Shown: one piece after another, positions 9,029-18,277 of the stretch
Layout: every line of letters starts with the position of its first letter
How positions within the stretch are numbered: position 1 is the stretch's first letter
The notes under the pieces: model-generated
Told to the model about the DNA's origin: nothing
The model's database searches: none
The model's input: the letters and a program-made list of their open reading frames with translations, nothing else
Translations under genes and position numbers: made by a program
NCBI RefSeq assembly: GCF_008807375.1
Contig: NZ_CP043311.1
Coordinates: 1,778,001 to 1,842,000 of the forward strand
Origin: Pseudomonas lalkuanensis
GTDB lineage: Bacteria; Pseudomonadota; Gammaproteobacteria; Pseudomonadales; Pseudomonadaceae
Direction: 5' to 3'
DNA length: 64,000 nucleotides

Positions 9029-9553
9029 ATGGCGAAGAAAGAAGCGAAGGCCCCGGCAGAGGGCGCTGCTGCGGCAGGCGGCAAGGGCAAGCTGAAGCTC
9101 ATCATTCTGGGCGTTGTCGCGCTGTTGCTGGCGATCGGCCTTTCAGTGGGGGCCACCTGGTACTTCCTCAGCCGCGGCGACAAGGCCGCCGAGCCCGCCA
9201 AGGAGGACGCGGCCGCCGCCGCGCCTGCCAAGCAGCCGGCCATCTACCAGGACCTGGCCCCAGCCTTCGTGGTCAACTTCAACCAGAACGGTCGCCAGCG
9301 CTACATGCAGGTGAGCGTTTCGCTGATGGCCCGTGACCAGGCCCAGATGGACGCGCTCAAGGTGCACATGCCGGTGCTGCGCAACAAGCTGGTCATGCTC
9401 TTCTCCGGACAGAATTTCGACACCCTGGTCACCCCCGTCGGCAAGGAGATGCTGCGCCAGCAGGCCACCGCCACCGTGCAGGAACTGGCCAAGCAGGAAA
9501 CCGGCGCGATGACCGTCGAACAAGTGCTCTTCACCAACTTCGTATTGCAGTAG
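9029..9553 (+). CDS. fliL: Flagellar basal body-associated protein FliL
   Basis: 174 residues. A Lys/Ala-rich cytoplasmic start is followed by one membrane helix (about residues 26-50) and a periplasmic domain. FliL surrounds the stator and supports torque under load and swarming. First gene after the sigma-54 promoter at 8963; fliM starts 13 bases after its stop. Confidence 0.94.
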   Translation: MAKKEAKAPAEGAAAAGGKGKLKLIILGVVALLLAIGLSVGATWYFLSRGDKAAEPAKEDAAAAAPAKQPAIYQDLAPAFVVNFNQNGRQRYMQVSVSLMARDQAQMDALKVHMPVLRNKLVMLFSGQNFDTLVTPVGKEMLRQQATATVQELAKQETGAMTVEQVLFTNFVLQ

Positions 9554-9566
9554 GCAAGGTACGACC

Positions 9567-10538
9567 ATGGCTGTTCAAGACCTGCTGTCCCAGGACGAGA
9601 TCGACGCGCTGCTGCATGGCGTCGACGACGGTCTGGTTGAAACCGAAACCGATGCGGACCCGACGAGCGTCAAGAGCTACGACCTGACCAGCCAGGACCG
9701 CATCGTCCGGGGGCGCATGCCGACCCTGGAGATGATCAACGAGCGCTTCGCCCGTTACACCCGCATCAGCATGTTCAACCTGCTGCGCCGCTCCGCCGAC
9801 GTGGCGGTGGGCGGCGTGCAGGTGATGAAGTTCGGCGAGTACGTGCATTCGCTCTACGTGCCCACCAGCCTCAACCTGGTGAAGATGAAACCGCTGCGCG
9901 GTACCTCGCTCTTCATCCTCGATGCCAAGCTGGTGTTCAAGCTGGTGGACAACTTCTTCGGCGGCGACGGCCGTCACGCCAAGATCGAAGGCCGCGAGTT
10001 CACCCCCACCGAACTGCGCGTAGTGCGCATGGTGCTGGACCAGGCCTTCGTCGACCTGGCCGAGGCCTGGCACGCGGTGATGGATGTGAACTTCGAGTAC
10101 ATCAACTCGGAAGTGAACCCGGCGCTGGCCAACATCGTCAGCCCCAGCGAAGTGGTGGTGGTGTCCACTTTCCACATCGAACTGGACGGCGGTGGCGGCG
10201 ACCTGCACATCACCATGCCCTATTCGATGATCGAGCCGATCCGCGAGATGCTCGACGCCGGCTTCCAGTCCGACGTCGACGACCAGGACGAGCGCTGGAT
10301 CAAGGCGCTGCGCGAGGACATCCTCGATGTCAGCGTTCCGGTGGCCGCCACTGTGGTGCGCCGCCAGCTCAAGCTGCGGGACATCCTGCACATGCAGCCG
10401 GGCGACGTGATCCCGGTGGAAATGCCCGAACACATGATCATGCGCGCCAACGGCGTGCCGGCCTTCAAGGCCAAGCTGGGGTCGCACAAGGGCAACCTGT
10501 CCCTGCAGATCCTCGAACCGATCGAACGTCAGCGCTGA
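9567..10538 (+). CDS. fliM: Flagellar motor switch protein FliM
   Basis: 323 residues, the usual length. The N-terminal CheY-P-binding peptide is present (LLSQDEIDALLHGV, residues 5-18). A CheC-like middle domain follows, with a C-terminal SpoA domain (from about residue 245, VAATVVRRQLKLRDIL). FliM forms the wall of the C ring and changes rotation direction when it binds phosphorylated CheY. Confidence 0.98.
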   Translation: MAVQDLLSQDEIDALLHGVDDGLVETETDADPTSVKSYDLTSQDRIVRGRMPTLEMINERFARYTRISMFNLLRRSADVAVGGVQVMKFGEYVHSLYVPTSLNLVKMKPLRGTSLFILDAKLVFKLVDNFFGGDGRHAKIEGREFTPTELRVVRMVLDQAFVDLAEAWHAVMDVNFEYINSEVNPALANIVSPSEVVVVSTFHIELDGGGGDLHITMPYSMIEPIREMLDAGFQSDVDDQDERWIKALREDILDVSVPVAATVVRRQLKLRDILHMQPGDVIPVEMPEHMIMRANGVPAFKAKLGSHKGNLSLQILEPIERQR

Positions 10539-10580
10539 TCGCGCGCGTCCCACGAATTCAGAGCCAGCCGAGGTCAAGCG

Positions 10581-11045
10581 ATGGCAAACGACATGGATAC
10601 CCCCACTCCCGAAGAGCAGGCGCTGGCCGATGAATGGGCCGCCGCCCTGGCCGAGGCCGGCGATGCGTCCCAGGACGATATCGATGCGTTGATGAACCAG
10701 GGCTCCCCCGCGCCCAGCTCGCCGCGTGCGCCCATGGAGGAGTTCGGCAGCGTGCCGAAGGCCAGCGGTCCGGTAAGCCTGGACGGCCCCAACCTGGACG
10801 TGATCCTGGACATCCCGGTGTCCATTTCCATGGAAGTGGGCAACACCGATATCACCATCCGCAACCTGCTGCAGCTCAACCAGGGCTCGGTGATCGAACT
10901 CGATCGCCTGGCCGGCGAGCCGCTGGACGTGCTGGTCAACGGCACCCTGATCGCCCACGGCGAAGTGGTGGTGGTCAACGAGAAGTTCGGTATCCGGCTG
11001 ACCGATGTGATCAGCCCGAGCGAACGCATCAAGAAGCTGCGCTGA
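10581..11045 (+). CDS. fliN: Flagellar motor switch protein FliN
   Basis: 154 residues. An acidic, variable N terminus (about 1-65) precedes a SpoA domain (about 70-150) with VSISMEVGNTDITIRNLL and GIRLTDVISPSERIKKL. It forms the lower C ring with FliM and docks FliH/FliI export complexes. The gap to fliM is 42 bases; fliO starts 4 bases after its stop. Confidence 0.97.
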   Translation: MANDMDTPTPEEQALADEWAAALAEAGDASQDDIDALMNQGSPAPSSPRAPMEEFGSVPKASGPVSLDGPNLDVILDIPVSISMEVGNTDITIRNLLQLNQGSVIELDRLAGEPLDVLVNGTLIAHGEVVVVNEKFGIRLTDVISPSERIKKLR

Positions 11046-11049
11046 AACC

Positions 11050-11496
11050 ATGCGTCGACTCTTATCCGCGGGGCTGTTGCTGCTGCCCCTGAGCGGCTTC
11101 GCCGCCGAGCCCGTCGCGACCGTTCCGGCGCCTGCTGCGGCCGCCACCGTGACCCAGGCCGGCAGCGGCATGGCCGCGCAACTCGGTCAACTGGCCGTCG
11201 GCCTGCTGCTGGTGGTGGGGCTGATCTTCCTGCTTGCCTGGCTGCTGCGCCGGGTGCAACAGCTCGGTCCACGCGGTGGCCAGGTGATCAGGCTGGTGGC
11301 GAGCCAAGCCCTCGGCCCGCGTGATCGACTGGTGCTGGTACAGGTGGGTGGGGAACAGATCCTGCTCGGCATCAGTGCCGGGCGCATCACGCCGCTGCAT
11401 GTACTGAAGGAACCCGTGCATCAGGCCGACACCGAGGCTGCGCCCCCGGAATTCGCCCAACGCCTGATGGAACTGCTCGGCAAGGACAAGCACTGA
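11050..11496 (+). CDS. fliO: Flagellar biosynthesis protein FliO
   Basis: 148 residues. An N-terminal hydrophobic signal-like segment is followed by a membrane helix (about 50-72, [19 protein letters not shown]) and a small cytoplasmic domain with [23 protein letters not shown], quoted here in part as the conserved FliO core. FliO helps assemble the FliP ring. Its TGA shares one base with the fliP ATG. Confidence 0.92.
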   Translation: MRRLLSAGLLLLPLSGFAAEPVATVPAPAAAATVTQAGSGMAAQLGQLAVGLLLVVGLIFLLAWLLRRVQQLGPRGGQVIRLVASQALGPRDRLVLVQVGGEQILLGISAGRITPLHVLKEPVHQADTEAAPPEFAQRLMELLGKDKH

Positions 11497-12251
11497 TGCC
11501 CCTGCACCGCCTCCTCATCGCGCTGCTGCTGGTGCTGGCCGCGCCCCTGGCCCTTGGCGCCGACAATCCGCTTTCGGTGCCTGCCATCACCCTCTCCACC
11601 AATCCGGAAGGCCAGCAGGAATACTCGGTAAGCCTGCAGATCCTGCTGATCATGACAGCGCTGAGCTTCATCCCGGCGTTCGTCATGCTGATGACCAGCT
11701 TCACCCGGATCATCATCGTCTTCTCCATCCTGCGTCAGGCACTGGGCCTGCAACAGACGCCGTCGAACCAGATCCTCATCGGCCTGGCGCTGTTCCTGAC
11801 CCTGTTCATCATGGCGCCGGTGTTCGACCAGGTGAATCGCGAAGCCCTGCAGCCCTATCTCAACGAGCAGATGAGCGCCCAGGACGCGGTGGCGAAGGCG
11901 GAAGTGCCGATCAAGAACTTCATGCTGGCGCAGACCCGCTCCAGCGACCTGGACCTGTTCATGCGCCTGTCCAAGCGCACCGACATCCCCAGCCCGGACG
12001 CGGCGCCGCTGACCATCCTGGTGCCGGCCTTCGTCACCTCCGAGCTGAAGACGGCGTTCCAGATCGGCTTCATGATCTTCATTCCCTTCCTGATCATCGA
12101 CCTGGTGGTGGCCAGTGTGCTGATGGCGATGGGCATGATGATGCTCTCGCCGCTGATCATCTCTCTGCCGTTCAAGATCATGCTCTTCGTCCTGGTGGAT
12201 GGCTGGGCGCTGATCATCGGGACGCTCGCCGGCAGCTTCGGCGGCGTCTAG
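11496..12251 (+). CDS. fliP: Flagellar export gate protein FliP
   Basis: 251 residues. A cleavable-type signal sequence ends near ALGADNP, followed by four membrane helices and the conserved FliP cores [17 protein letters not shown] and [18 protein letters not shown]. Five FliP with FliQ and FliR build the export channel. It starts at TGATG with the fliO stop. Confidence 0.98.
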   Translation: MPLHRLLIALLLVLAAPLALGADNPLSVPAITLSTNPEGQQEYSVSLQILLIMTALSFIPAFVMLMTSFTRIIIVFSILRQALGLQQTPSNQILIGLALFLTLFIMAPVFDQVNREALQPYLNEQMSAQDAVAKAEVPIKNFMLAQTRSSDLDLFMRLSKRTDIPSPDAAPLTILVPAFVTSELKTAFQIGFMIFIPFLIIDLVVASVLMAMGMMMLSPLIISLPFKIMLFVLVDGWALIIGTLAGSFGGV

Positions 12252-12261
12252 GAGGCTTGCG

Positions 12262-12531
12262 ATGACCCCGGAAGTTGCTGTCGACCTGTTCCGTGACGCG
12301 CTCTGGCTGACCTGCCTGATCGTCGGCATCCTGGTGGTGCCGAGTCTGGTGGTCGGCCTGATCGTCGCCATGTTCCAGGCGGCCACCCAGATCAACGAAC
12401 AGACCCTGAGCTTCCTGCCGCGCCTGCTGGTGATGCTGCTCACCCTCATCTGGGCCGGCCCCTGGCTCACCCGCCAACTGATGGAGTACATCCAGACGCT
12501 CTATCAGAACATCCCGATGCTGATCGGCTGA
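12262..12531 (+). CDS. fliQ: Flagellar export gate protein FliQ
   Basis: 89 residues with two membrane hairpin helices; the conserved segment FQAATQINEQTLSFLPRL marks the family. FliQ packs around the FliP5-FliR1 core. GGAGG lies 6 bases upstream of the ATG, and fliR starts 2 bases after the stop. Confidence 0.97.
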   Translation: MTPEVAVDLFRDALWLTCLIVGILVVPSLVVGLIVAMFQAATQINEQTLSFLPRLLVMLLTLIWAGPWLTRQLMEYIQTLYQNIPMLIG

Positions 12532-12533
12532 CC

Positions 12534-13310
12534 ATGCTCGAACTCAGCGACGCGCAGATCGGTGGCTGGGTCGGCAGCTTCGTGCTGCCACTGTTCCGCA
12601 TTGCCGCGCTGCTGATGACCATGCCGATCATCGGCACCCAGCTCGTGCCGACGCGGGTCCGCCTGTATCTCGCGCTGGCCATCTCCGTGGTGCTGGTGCC
12701 GACCCTGCCGCCCATGCCGCAGGTGGATGCGATCAACCTCGGCAACGTCCTGCTGATCGGCGAGCAGATTCTGATCGGCGCCTTGCTCGGGTTCGTGCTG
12801 CAGCTGTTCTTCCACGCCTTCGTGGTGGCGGGGCAGATCATCTCGATGCAAATGGGCCTGGGCTTCGCGTCCATGGTCGACCCCACCAACGGCGTTTCGG
12901 TGCCGGTGCTCGGCCAGTTCTACCTGATGCTGGTGACCCTGCTGTTCCTGGCCATGAACGGTCATCTGGTGGTGTTCGAGATCCTCGCCGAAAGCTTCGT
13001 CACCCTGCCGGTAGGGGGCGGGCTGCTGACCAACCATCACTGGGAAGTGGCCGGCAAGCTCGGTTGGGTGATGGGGGCGGGCTTGCTGCTGTCGCTGCCG
13101 GCGATCACCGCGCTGCTGGTGGTCAACCTGGCCTTCGGCGTAATGACCCGCGCCGCGCCGCAATTGAACATCTTCTCCATCGGTTTCCCGTTGACCCTGG
13201 CCCTTGGCCTGGTAATCGTCTGGATCGGCATGGCCGACGTCCTCTCTCAGTACCAGGTACTGGCCAGCGATGCCCTGCAGCTCATGCGCGAGCTGGCGAG
13301 GGCGCGATGA
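12534..13310 (+). CDS. fliR: Flagellar export gate protein FliR
   Basis: 258 residues with about six hydrophobic helices. The family segment is MQMGLGFASMVDPTNG followed by PVLGQFYLMLVTLLFLAMNG. FliR completes the export core and contacts FlhB. A 15-codon ORF starts in the ATGA at its stop and ends 8 bases before flhB. Confidence 0.97.
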   Translation: MLELSDAQIGGWVGSFVLPLFRIAALLMTMPIIGTQLVPTRVRLYLALAISVVLVPTLPPMPQVDAINLGNVLLIGEQILIGALLGFVLQLFFHAFVVAGQIISMQMGLGFASMVDPTNGVSVPVLGQFYLMLVTLLFLAMNGHLVVFEILAESFVTLPVGGGLLTNHHWEVAGKLGWVMGAGLLLSLPAITALLVVNLAFGVMTRAAPQLNIFSIGFPLTLALGLVIVWIGMADVLSQYQVLASDALQLMRELARAR

Positions 13311-13362
13311 ACAACCCCTTATCCGTCCCGGCGGTTTCCCGGGCCTACTGCTGAGGTGATCC

Positions 13363-14499
13363 ATGGCAGAGAGTGACAGCGGGGCGGACAAGAGCGAAGA
13401 GCCCACAGGTAAACGGTTGCAGGAGGCCCGCGAGAAGGGCCAGATCGCCCGTTCCCGGGAGCTCAACACCCTCGCCGTGACCCTGGCGGGGGCCGGCGGC
13501 GTGCTGGCCACCGGCGGCGGCATGGCGGACATGCTGATGAAGATGATGCAGTCCAACTTCGACCTGCCACGGGCGGTGCTCATGGACGAGCGCAGCATGG
13601 GGCTGTTCCTGCTGGCCTCAGGCAAGATGGCGCTCGATGCGCTGCTGCCGCTGCTGATCACCCTGCTGGTGGTGTCGATCGTCGGCCCGATTTCCCTCGG
13701 CGGCTGGCTGTTCTCCACCGAGGCCCTGATGCCCAAGTTCAGCCGGATGAACCCCTTGTCCGGGCTCAAGCGGATGTTCTCGCTGCACGCCCTGGCGGAG
13801 CTGCTCAAGGCCCTGGCGAAGTTCGCATTGATCCTGCTGGTGGCGCTGGCGGTGCTCAACTCCGACCGTGACGACCTGCAGGCGATCGCCCATGAGCCGC
13901 TGGACATGGCCATCCTGCACAGTGTCCAGGTGGTGGGCTGGAGCGCGGTCTGGCTGGCTTGTGGATTGATCCTGATCGCCGCCGTGGACGTGCCTTTCCA
14001 GCTCTGGGACAACAAGCAGAAGCTGATGATGACCAAGCAGGAAGTGCGAGACGAATACAAGGATTCCGAGGGCAAGCCCGAGGTCAAGTCACGCATCCGC
14101 CGCCTGCAGCGGGAAATGGCCGAGCGCCGCATGATGGCCGCGGTGCCCCAGGCCGACGTGGTGATCACCAACCCGACCCACTTCGCCGTGGCGCTGAAGT
14201 ACGACGCCGAGAAGGGCGGTGCGCCGGTCCTGCTGGCCAAGGGTAACGACTTCACCGCGTTGAAGATCCGCGAGATCGCCCAGGACAACAAGGTGACGGT
14301 CATGGAGTCTCCGGCGCTGGCGCGGGCGGTGTACTACTCCACCGAGCTGGACCAGGAAATCCCTGCCGGCCTTTACCTGGCCGTGGCCCAGGTGCTGGCT
14401 TACGTCTACCAGCTCAAGCAGTTCCGCGCCGGTCGCGGCAAACGCCCGGCGCCGCTGCACGACCTGCCGATTCCGCCGGATTTGCGGCGCGACGAGTGA
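13363..14499 (+). CDS. flhB: Flagellar export substrate-switch protein FlhB
   Basis: 378 residues. Four membrane helices (about 30-210) precede a cytoplasmic domain with the self-cleavage motif NPTH at residues 270-273 (cut after the Asn). Cleavage plus FliK changes substrate choice from rod/hook to filament. GAGGTGA lies just upstream of the ATG. A second protein resembling only the C-terminal FlhB part is encoded at 35074-35403. Confidence 0.98.
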   Translation: MAESDSGADKSEEPTGKRLQEAREKGQIARSRELNTLAVTLAGAGGVLATGGGMADMLMKMMQSNFDLPRAVLMDERSMGLFLLASGKMALDALLPLLITLLVVSIVGPISLGGWLFSTEALMPKFSRMNPLSGLKRMFSLHALAELLKALAKFALILLVALAVLNSDRDDLQAIAHEPLDMAILHSVQVVGWSAVWLACGLILIAAVDVPFQLWDNKQKLMMTKQEVRDEYKDSEGKPEVKSRIRRLQREMAERRMMAAVPQADVVITNPTHFAVALKYDAEKGGAPVLLAKGNDFTALKIREIAQDNKVTVMESPALARAVYYSTELDQEIPAGLYLAVAQVLAYVYQLKQFRAGRGKRPAPLHDLPIPPDLRRDE

Positions 14500-14526
14500 T
14501 GGTCTGAGCGCCAAGCCCCGCTCTTG

Positions 14527-14568
14527 TTGTGGGAGCGAATTCATTCGCGAATGAATTCGCTCCCACAA
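14527..14568. repeat. Perfect 42-base palindrome (GGGAGCGAATTCATTCG repeat)
   Basis: Two 21-base arms (14527-14547 and 14548-14568) are perfect reverse complements with no loop base. Related copies lie at 61861-61901 (nearly full), 54756-54775 (one arm) and 4715-4729 (one arm). It lies between flhB and the flhA promoter, where it could end or protect the flhB transcript. Confidence 0.8.
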
Positions 14569-14616
14569 TTTCCCCGCCTGCGAATTCTCCCATCCGAATC
14601 AACCCCTTAATGAAGT

Positions 14617-14632
14617 TGGAAAGCTTCTTGCA
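14617..14632 (+). promoter_or_regulatory. Sigma-54 (RpoN) promoter of flhA
   Basis: TGGAAAGCTTCTTGCA has GG (14618-14619) and GC (14630-14631) at the required -24/-12 spacing and a perfect TTGCA. It lies 82 bases before the flhA start. RpoN control of flhA is established in P. aeruginosa; the match to TGGCAC is weaker here than upstream of fliL. Confidence 0.75.
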
Positions 14633-14713
14633 CAAGGGGGATCAGGACGCATCGACGCGTCAAAAGATTGGATGAGCGGAGCGGGGCTCCGTGAAAGGGG
14701 TAGGGGAGTAGCA

Positions 14714-16837
14714 GTGGATCGTACGCAACTGATCGGCAATGTCCGCAACAACCTGCTGGGCATCGGTCGTGGCAACCTCGGGGTGCCGCTGCTGGTGCTG
14801 GTGATGCTGGGCATGATGACCCTGCCGGTGCCGCCGTTCCTGCTGGACGTCTTTTTCACCTTCAACATCGCCCTGTCCATCGTCGTCCTGCTGGTGTGCG
14901 TGTACGCCATGCGCCCGCTGGACTTCGCCGTTTTCCCGACCATCCTGCTGGTCGCCACCCTGCTGCGCCTGGCACTGAACGTCGCCTCCACCCGCGTGGT
15001 GCTGCTCCACGGCCAGGACGGCCACGACGCCGCGGGCAAGGTGATCCAGGCCTTCGGCGACGTGGTGGTCGGTGGCAACTATGTGGTCGGTGCCGTGGTC
15101 TTCGCGATCCTGATGATCATCAACTTCGTGGTGGTCACCAAGGGTGCGGGCCGTATCTCCGAGGTGAGCGCGCGCTTCACCCTGGACGCCATGCCCGGCA
15201 AGCAGATGGCGATCGACGCCGACCTCAACGCCGGCCTGATCGATCAGGCCGAAGCGAAGAAACGCCGCTCCGAGGTTTCCCAGGAAGCCGACTTCTACGG
15301 CTCCATGGACGGTGCCAGCAAATTCGTCCGTGGCGATGCCATCGCCGGCCTGCTGATCCTTTTCATCAACCTGCTCGGCGGCATGGCCATTGGCATGCTT
15401 CAGCACGGTCTGAGCTTCGGCGACGCCGGCCGCATCTACTCGCTGCTGACCATCGGTGACGGACTGGTGGCGCAGATCCCCTCGCTGCTGCTGTCCACCG
15501 CGGCCGCCATCATGGTGACCCGCGTGTCCTCCTCCGAAGACATGGGCCAGCAGGTCAACCGCCAGATGTTCGCCTCGCCCAAGGCTCTGGCGGTGTCGGC
15601 CAGCATCCTCATCGCCATGGGCCTGGTGCCGGGCATGCCGCATGTATCCTTCATCGGCCTGGGCCTGGTGGCAGCCGCCGGTGCCTGGTTCATCTGGCAT
15701 CGCCAGAAACAGGTCAAGGAAGAGGCGGTACAGGAAGAGAAGCGCCAGCAGGAACTGCTGCCGGCCCAGCGCGCCCAGGAGACCAAGGAGCTGGGCTGGG
15801 ACGACGTGACCCCGGTGGATCTGGTGGGCCTGGAAGTGGGTTACCGGCTGATTCCGCTGGTCGACCGCAACCAGGGCGGCCAGTTGCTGGCACGGATCAA
15901 GGGCGTGCGCAAGAAACTGTCCCAGGAGATGGGCTTCCTGATGCCCTCGGTGCACATCCGCGACAACCTCGACCTGCTGCCCAACGCCTACCGCCTGACG
16001 CTGATGGGCGTCAGCGTGGCCGAGGCGGAGGTCTATCCGGACCGCGAACTGGCGATCAACCCCGGCCAGGTATTCGGCACCCTCAACGGCGTCGCCGCCA
16101 AGGATCCGGCGTTCGGCCTGGAAGCGGTGTGGATCGACGCCAGCCAGCGTGACCAGGCGCAATCGCTGGGTTACACGGTGGTGGATGCCAGCACAGTGGT
16201 CGCTACCCACCTCAACCAGGTGCTGCACAAGCACGCCCATGAGCTGCTGGGGCACGAAGAAGTCCAGCAACTGATGCAGAACCTGGCCAAGAGTTCGCCG
16301 CGCCTGGCCGAAGAGCTGGTGCCCGGCATGGTGTCGCTGTCGACGCTGCTCAAGGTGCTCCAGGCGCTGCTGCAGGAGCAGGTGCCGGTGCGCGATATCC
16401 GCACCATCGCCGAAGCCATCGCCAACGTGGCACCCAAGAGTCAAGATCCCGCCGCGCTGGTGGCGGCGGCTCGTGTCTCGCTGTCCCGTGCAATTGTGCA
16501 AAGCATTGTGGGACTAGAGCCGGAGCTGCCTGTGATCACTCTGGAACCCAGGTTGGAACAGATATTGCTGAATAGCCTGCAGAAGGCCGGACAGGGTTCG
16601 GAAGATGGCGTTCTCCTCGAACCCGGAATGGCCGAGAAGCTGCAACGTTCCCTGGTGGAAGCGGCGCAGCGTCAGGAAATGCTCGGCAAGCAGGCGATCC
16701 TGCTGGTGGCCGGGCCGATCCGGGCGATGATGTCGCGCTTCGCAAGGCTCGCCGTGCCAACCATGCACGTGCTCGCCTACCAGGAAATACCGGACAACAA
16801 GCAGGTCACCATAGTCGCGACTGTGGGGCAGAACTAA
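14714..16837 (+). CDS. flhA: Flagellar export gate protein FlhA
   Basis: 707 residues from a GTG at 14714, with GGGGAG 5 bases upstream. This start gives MDRTQLIGN and the usual length, whereas an in-frame ATG at 14672 would add 14 non-conserved residues. About eight membrane helices (to about residue 310) include the FHIPEP-family segment with PGKQMAIDADLNAGLI. A large cytoplasmic domain follows that forms the nonameric ring receiving chaperone-substrate complexes. flhF follows after 15 bases. Confidence 0.97.
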   Translation: MDRTQLIGNVRNNLLGIGRGNLGVPLLVLVMLGMMTLPVPPFLLDVFFTFNIALSIVVLLVCVYAMRPLDFAVFPTILLVATLLRLALNVASTRVVLLHGQDGHDAAGKVIQAFGDVVVGGNYVVGAVVFAILMIINFVVVTKGAGRISEVSARFTLDAMPGKQMAIDADLNAGLIDQAEAKKRRSEVSQEADFYGSMDGASKFVRGDAIAGLLILFINLLGGMAIGMLQHGLSFGDAGRIYSLLTIGDGLVAQIPSLLLSTAAAIMVTRVSSSEDMGQQVNRQMFASPKALAVSASILIAMGLVPGMPHVSFIGLGLVAAAGAWFIWHRQKQVKEEAVQEEKRQQELLPAQRAQETKELGWDDVTPVDLVGLEVGYRLIPLVDRNQGGQLLARIKGVRKKLSQEMGFLMPSVHIRDNLDLLPNAYRLTLMGVSVAEAEVYPDRELAINPGQVFGTLNGVAAKDPAFGLEAVWIDASQRDQAQSLGYTVVDASTVVATHLNQVLHKHAHELLGHEEVQQLMQNLAKSSPRLAEELVPGMVSLSTLLKVLQALLQEQVPVRDIRTIAEAIANVAPKSQDPAALVAAARVSLSRAIVQSIVGLEPELPVITLEPRLEQILLNSLQKAGQGSEDGVLLEPGMAEKLQRSLVEAAQRQEMLGKQAILLVAGPIRAMMSRFARLAVPTMHVLAYQEIPDNKQVTIVATVGQN

Positions 16838-16852
16838 CCGAGGTCAAGGGCC

Positions 16853-18202
16853 ATGCAGGTCAAACGTTTCTTCGCCGCCGATATGCGTCAAGCCATGAAG
16901 TTGGTGCGTGATGAACTGGGCGCGGATGCCGCCATCATCGGTAATCGTCGGGTTGCCGGCGGTGTCGAGCTGACCGCGGCGCTGGACTACCCGCTGCCCG
17001 CGCCGGCCCCGAGCAAGCCGAACCCGGCGCTTGAAGCCGAACTGCGCAAGACCCAGGCGCGCATCGCCCAGGCTCAGGCCGAACTGACGACCCGTGCCAT
17101 CGCCGATGCCGGCAAGGACCGTCAATTGTTCGCCGGCCAGCCGCTGACCGCCATCGAACCGGAACTGCCGGAATCCGCCCTGGCCGCCGCTATCGAGCGT
17201 CCGCGCGCCGTGCCGCGTCCGGTGGAGACGGTCAGCGCGCCGAAATCTGCCGGCGTGGACCAGGCCGCCCTGGACGCCATGCGTTTCGAGCTGAGCGGTC
17301 TGCGTGAACTGATCGAAGTGCAGCTGGGCTCCATCGCCTGGAGCCAGATGCAGAACCGCCGTCCGCAGCAGGCCAGCCTCTGGCGCCGCCTGCAGCGCAT
17401 GGGCCTGCCGGCCGAACTGGCCCGCGCCCTGCTGGACAAGGTGGCCAACGTCAGCGACCCGCGCCAGGCCTGGCGCATGCTCCTGGCGCATCTCGCCCAC
17501 GCCATCCGCACTCCTCAGGTCGAGCCGATGGAAGAGGGCGGTGTGATCGCCCTGGTCGGCCCGGCCGGCATGGGCAAGACCACCACCCTGGCCAAGCTGG
17601 CAGCCCGCTACGTGCTCAAGTACGGCGCGCAGAACGTCGCCCTGGTGAGCATGGACAGTTTCCGCATCGGCGCCCAGGAGCAGATCAAGACCCTTGGCCG
17701 CATCCTCAATGTGCCGGTGACCCTGGTCGATCCGGGCCAATCCCTGACCCAGGCCGTGGCTCCGCTGGCGCGCAAGCGCGTGGTGCTGATCGATACCGCT
17801 GGTCTGCCAATCAACGATCCGGCCCTGACCATGCAGCTCGAAGCGCTGGCCAGCCGGGCGATAAACGCGAAGAATTACCTGGTGATGGCGGCTACCAGCC
17901 AGAGCCAGGTGCTCAAGGCGGCCTATCACAGCTACAAGCGTTGCGGCCTGGTCGGTTGCATCATTACCAAGGCGGACGAAGCGGCCAGCCTGGGTGAGGT
18001 TTTGGGACTGGCTATCGGCCAGCATCTCCCGGTAGCCTATCTGGCCGACGGCCCGCGAATCCCGGATGATCTGCAGGTTCCCCGCAGCCACCAGCTGGTG
18101 AGCCGTGCGGTCAGCCTGCAGGCTCCGGAAGACCCGAGTGAAGAAGCCATGGCCGACCTGTTCGCCGGGCTCTATCAGAATCCGGCGCGGCGCGCCGGTT
18201 GA
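16853..18202 (+). CDS. flhF: Flagellar placement GTPase FlhF
   Basis: 449 residues. The N-terminal B domain (MQVKRFFAADMRQAMKLV) is followed by a Pro/Ala-rich linker and an SRP-type NG GTPase domain from about residue 180. The P-loop is GPAGMGKTTTLAKL (about residues 236-249), with DTAGL as the G3-like motif. FlhF recruits early flagellar parts to the cell pole in polar flagellates. It is followed by fleN after 75 bases containing a 6-bp hairpin (18215-18230). Confidence 0.96.
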   Translation: MQVKRFFAADMRQAMKLVRDELGADAAIIGNRRVAGGVELTAALDYPLPAPAPSKPNPALEAELRKTQARIAQAQAELTTRAIADAGKDRQLFAGQPLTAIEPELPESALAAAIERPRAVPRPVETVSAPKSAGVDQAALDAMRFELSGLRELIEVQLGSIAWSQMQNRRPQQASLWRRLQRMGLPAELARALLDKVANVSDPRQAWRMLLAHLAHAIRTPQVEPMEEGGVIALVGPAGMGKTTTLAKLAARYVLKYGAQNVALVSMDSFRIGAQEQIKTLGRILNVPVTLVDPGQSLTQAVAPLARKRVVLIDTAGLPINDPALTMQLEALASRAINAKNYLVMAATSQSQVLKAAYHSYKRCGLVGCIITKADEAASLGEVLGLAIGQHLPVAYLADGPRIPDDLQVPRSHQLVSRAVSLQAPEDPSEEAMADLFAGLYQNPARRAG

Positions 18203-18277
18203 AGAATTTGTAAGCCGCCCAGAGGGGCGGTGCTGGACAGCCAAATGGCCCAGTCGACCTAAGGCAAGGTATTTGAA

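Noticed and set aside
18215..18230. CCGCCC/GGGCGG hairpin between flhF and fleN
   Set aside because: Only a 6-bp stem with no U-run inside what is almost certainly one operon; no clear function.
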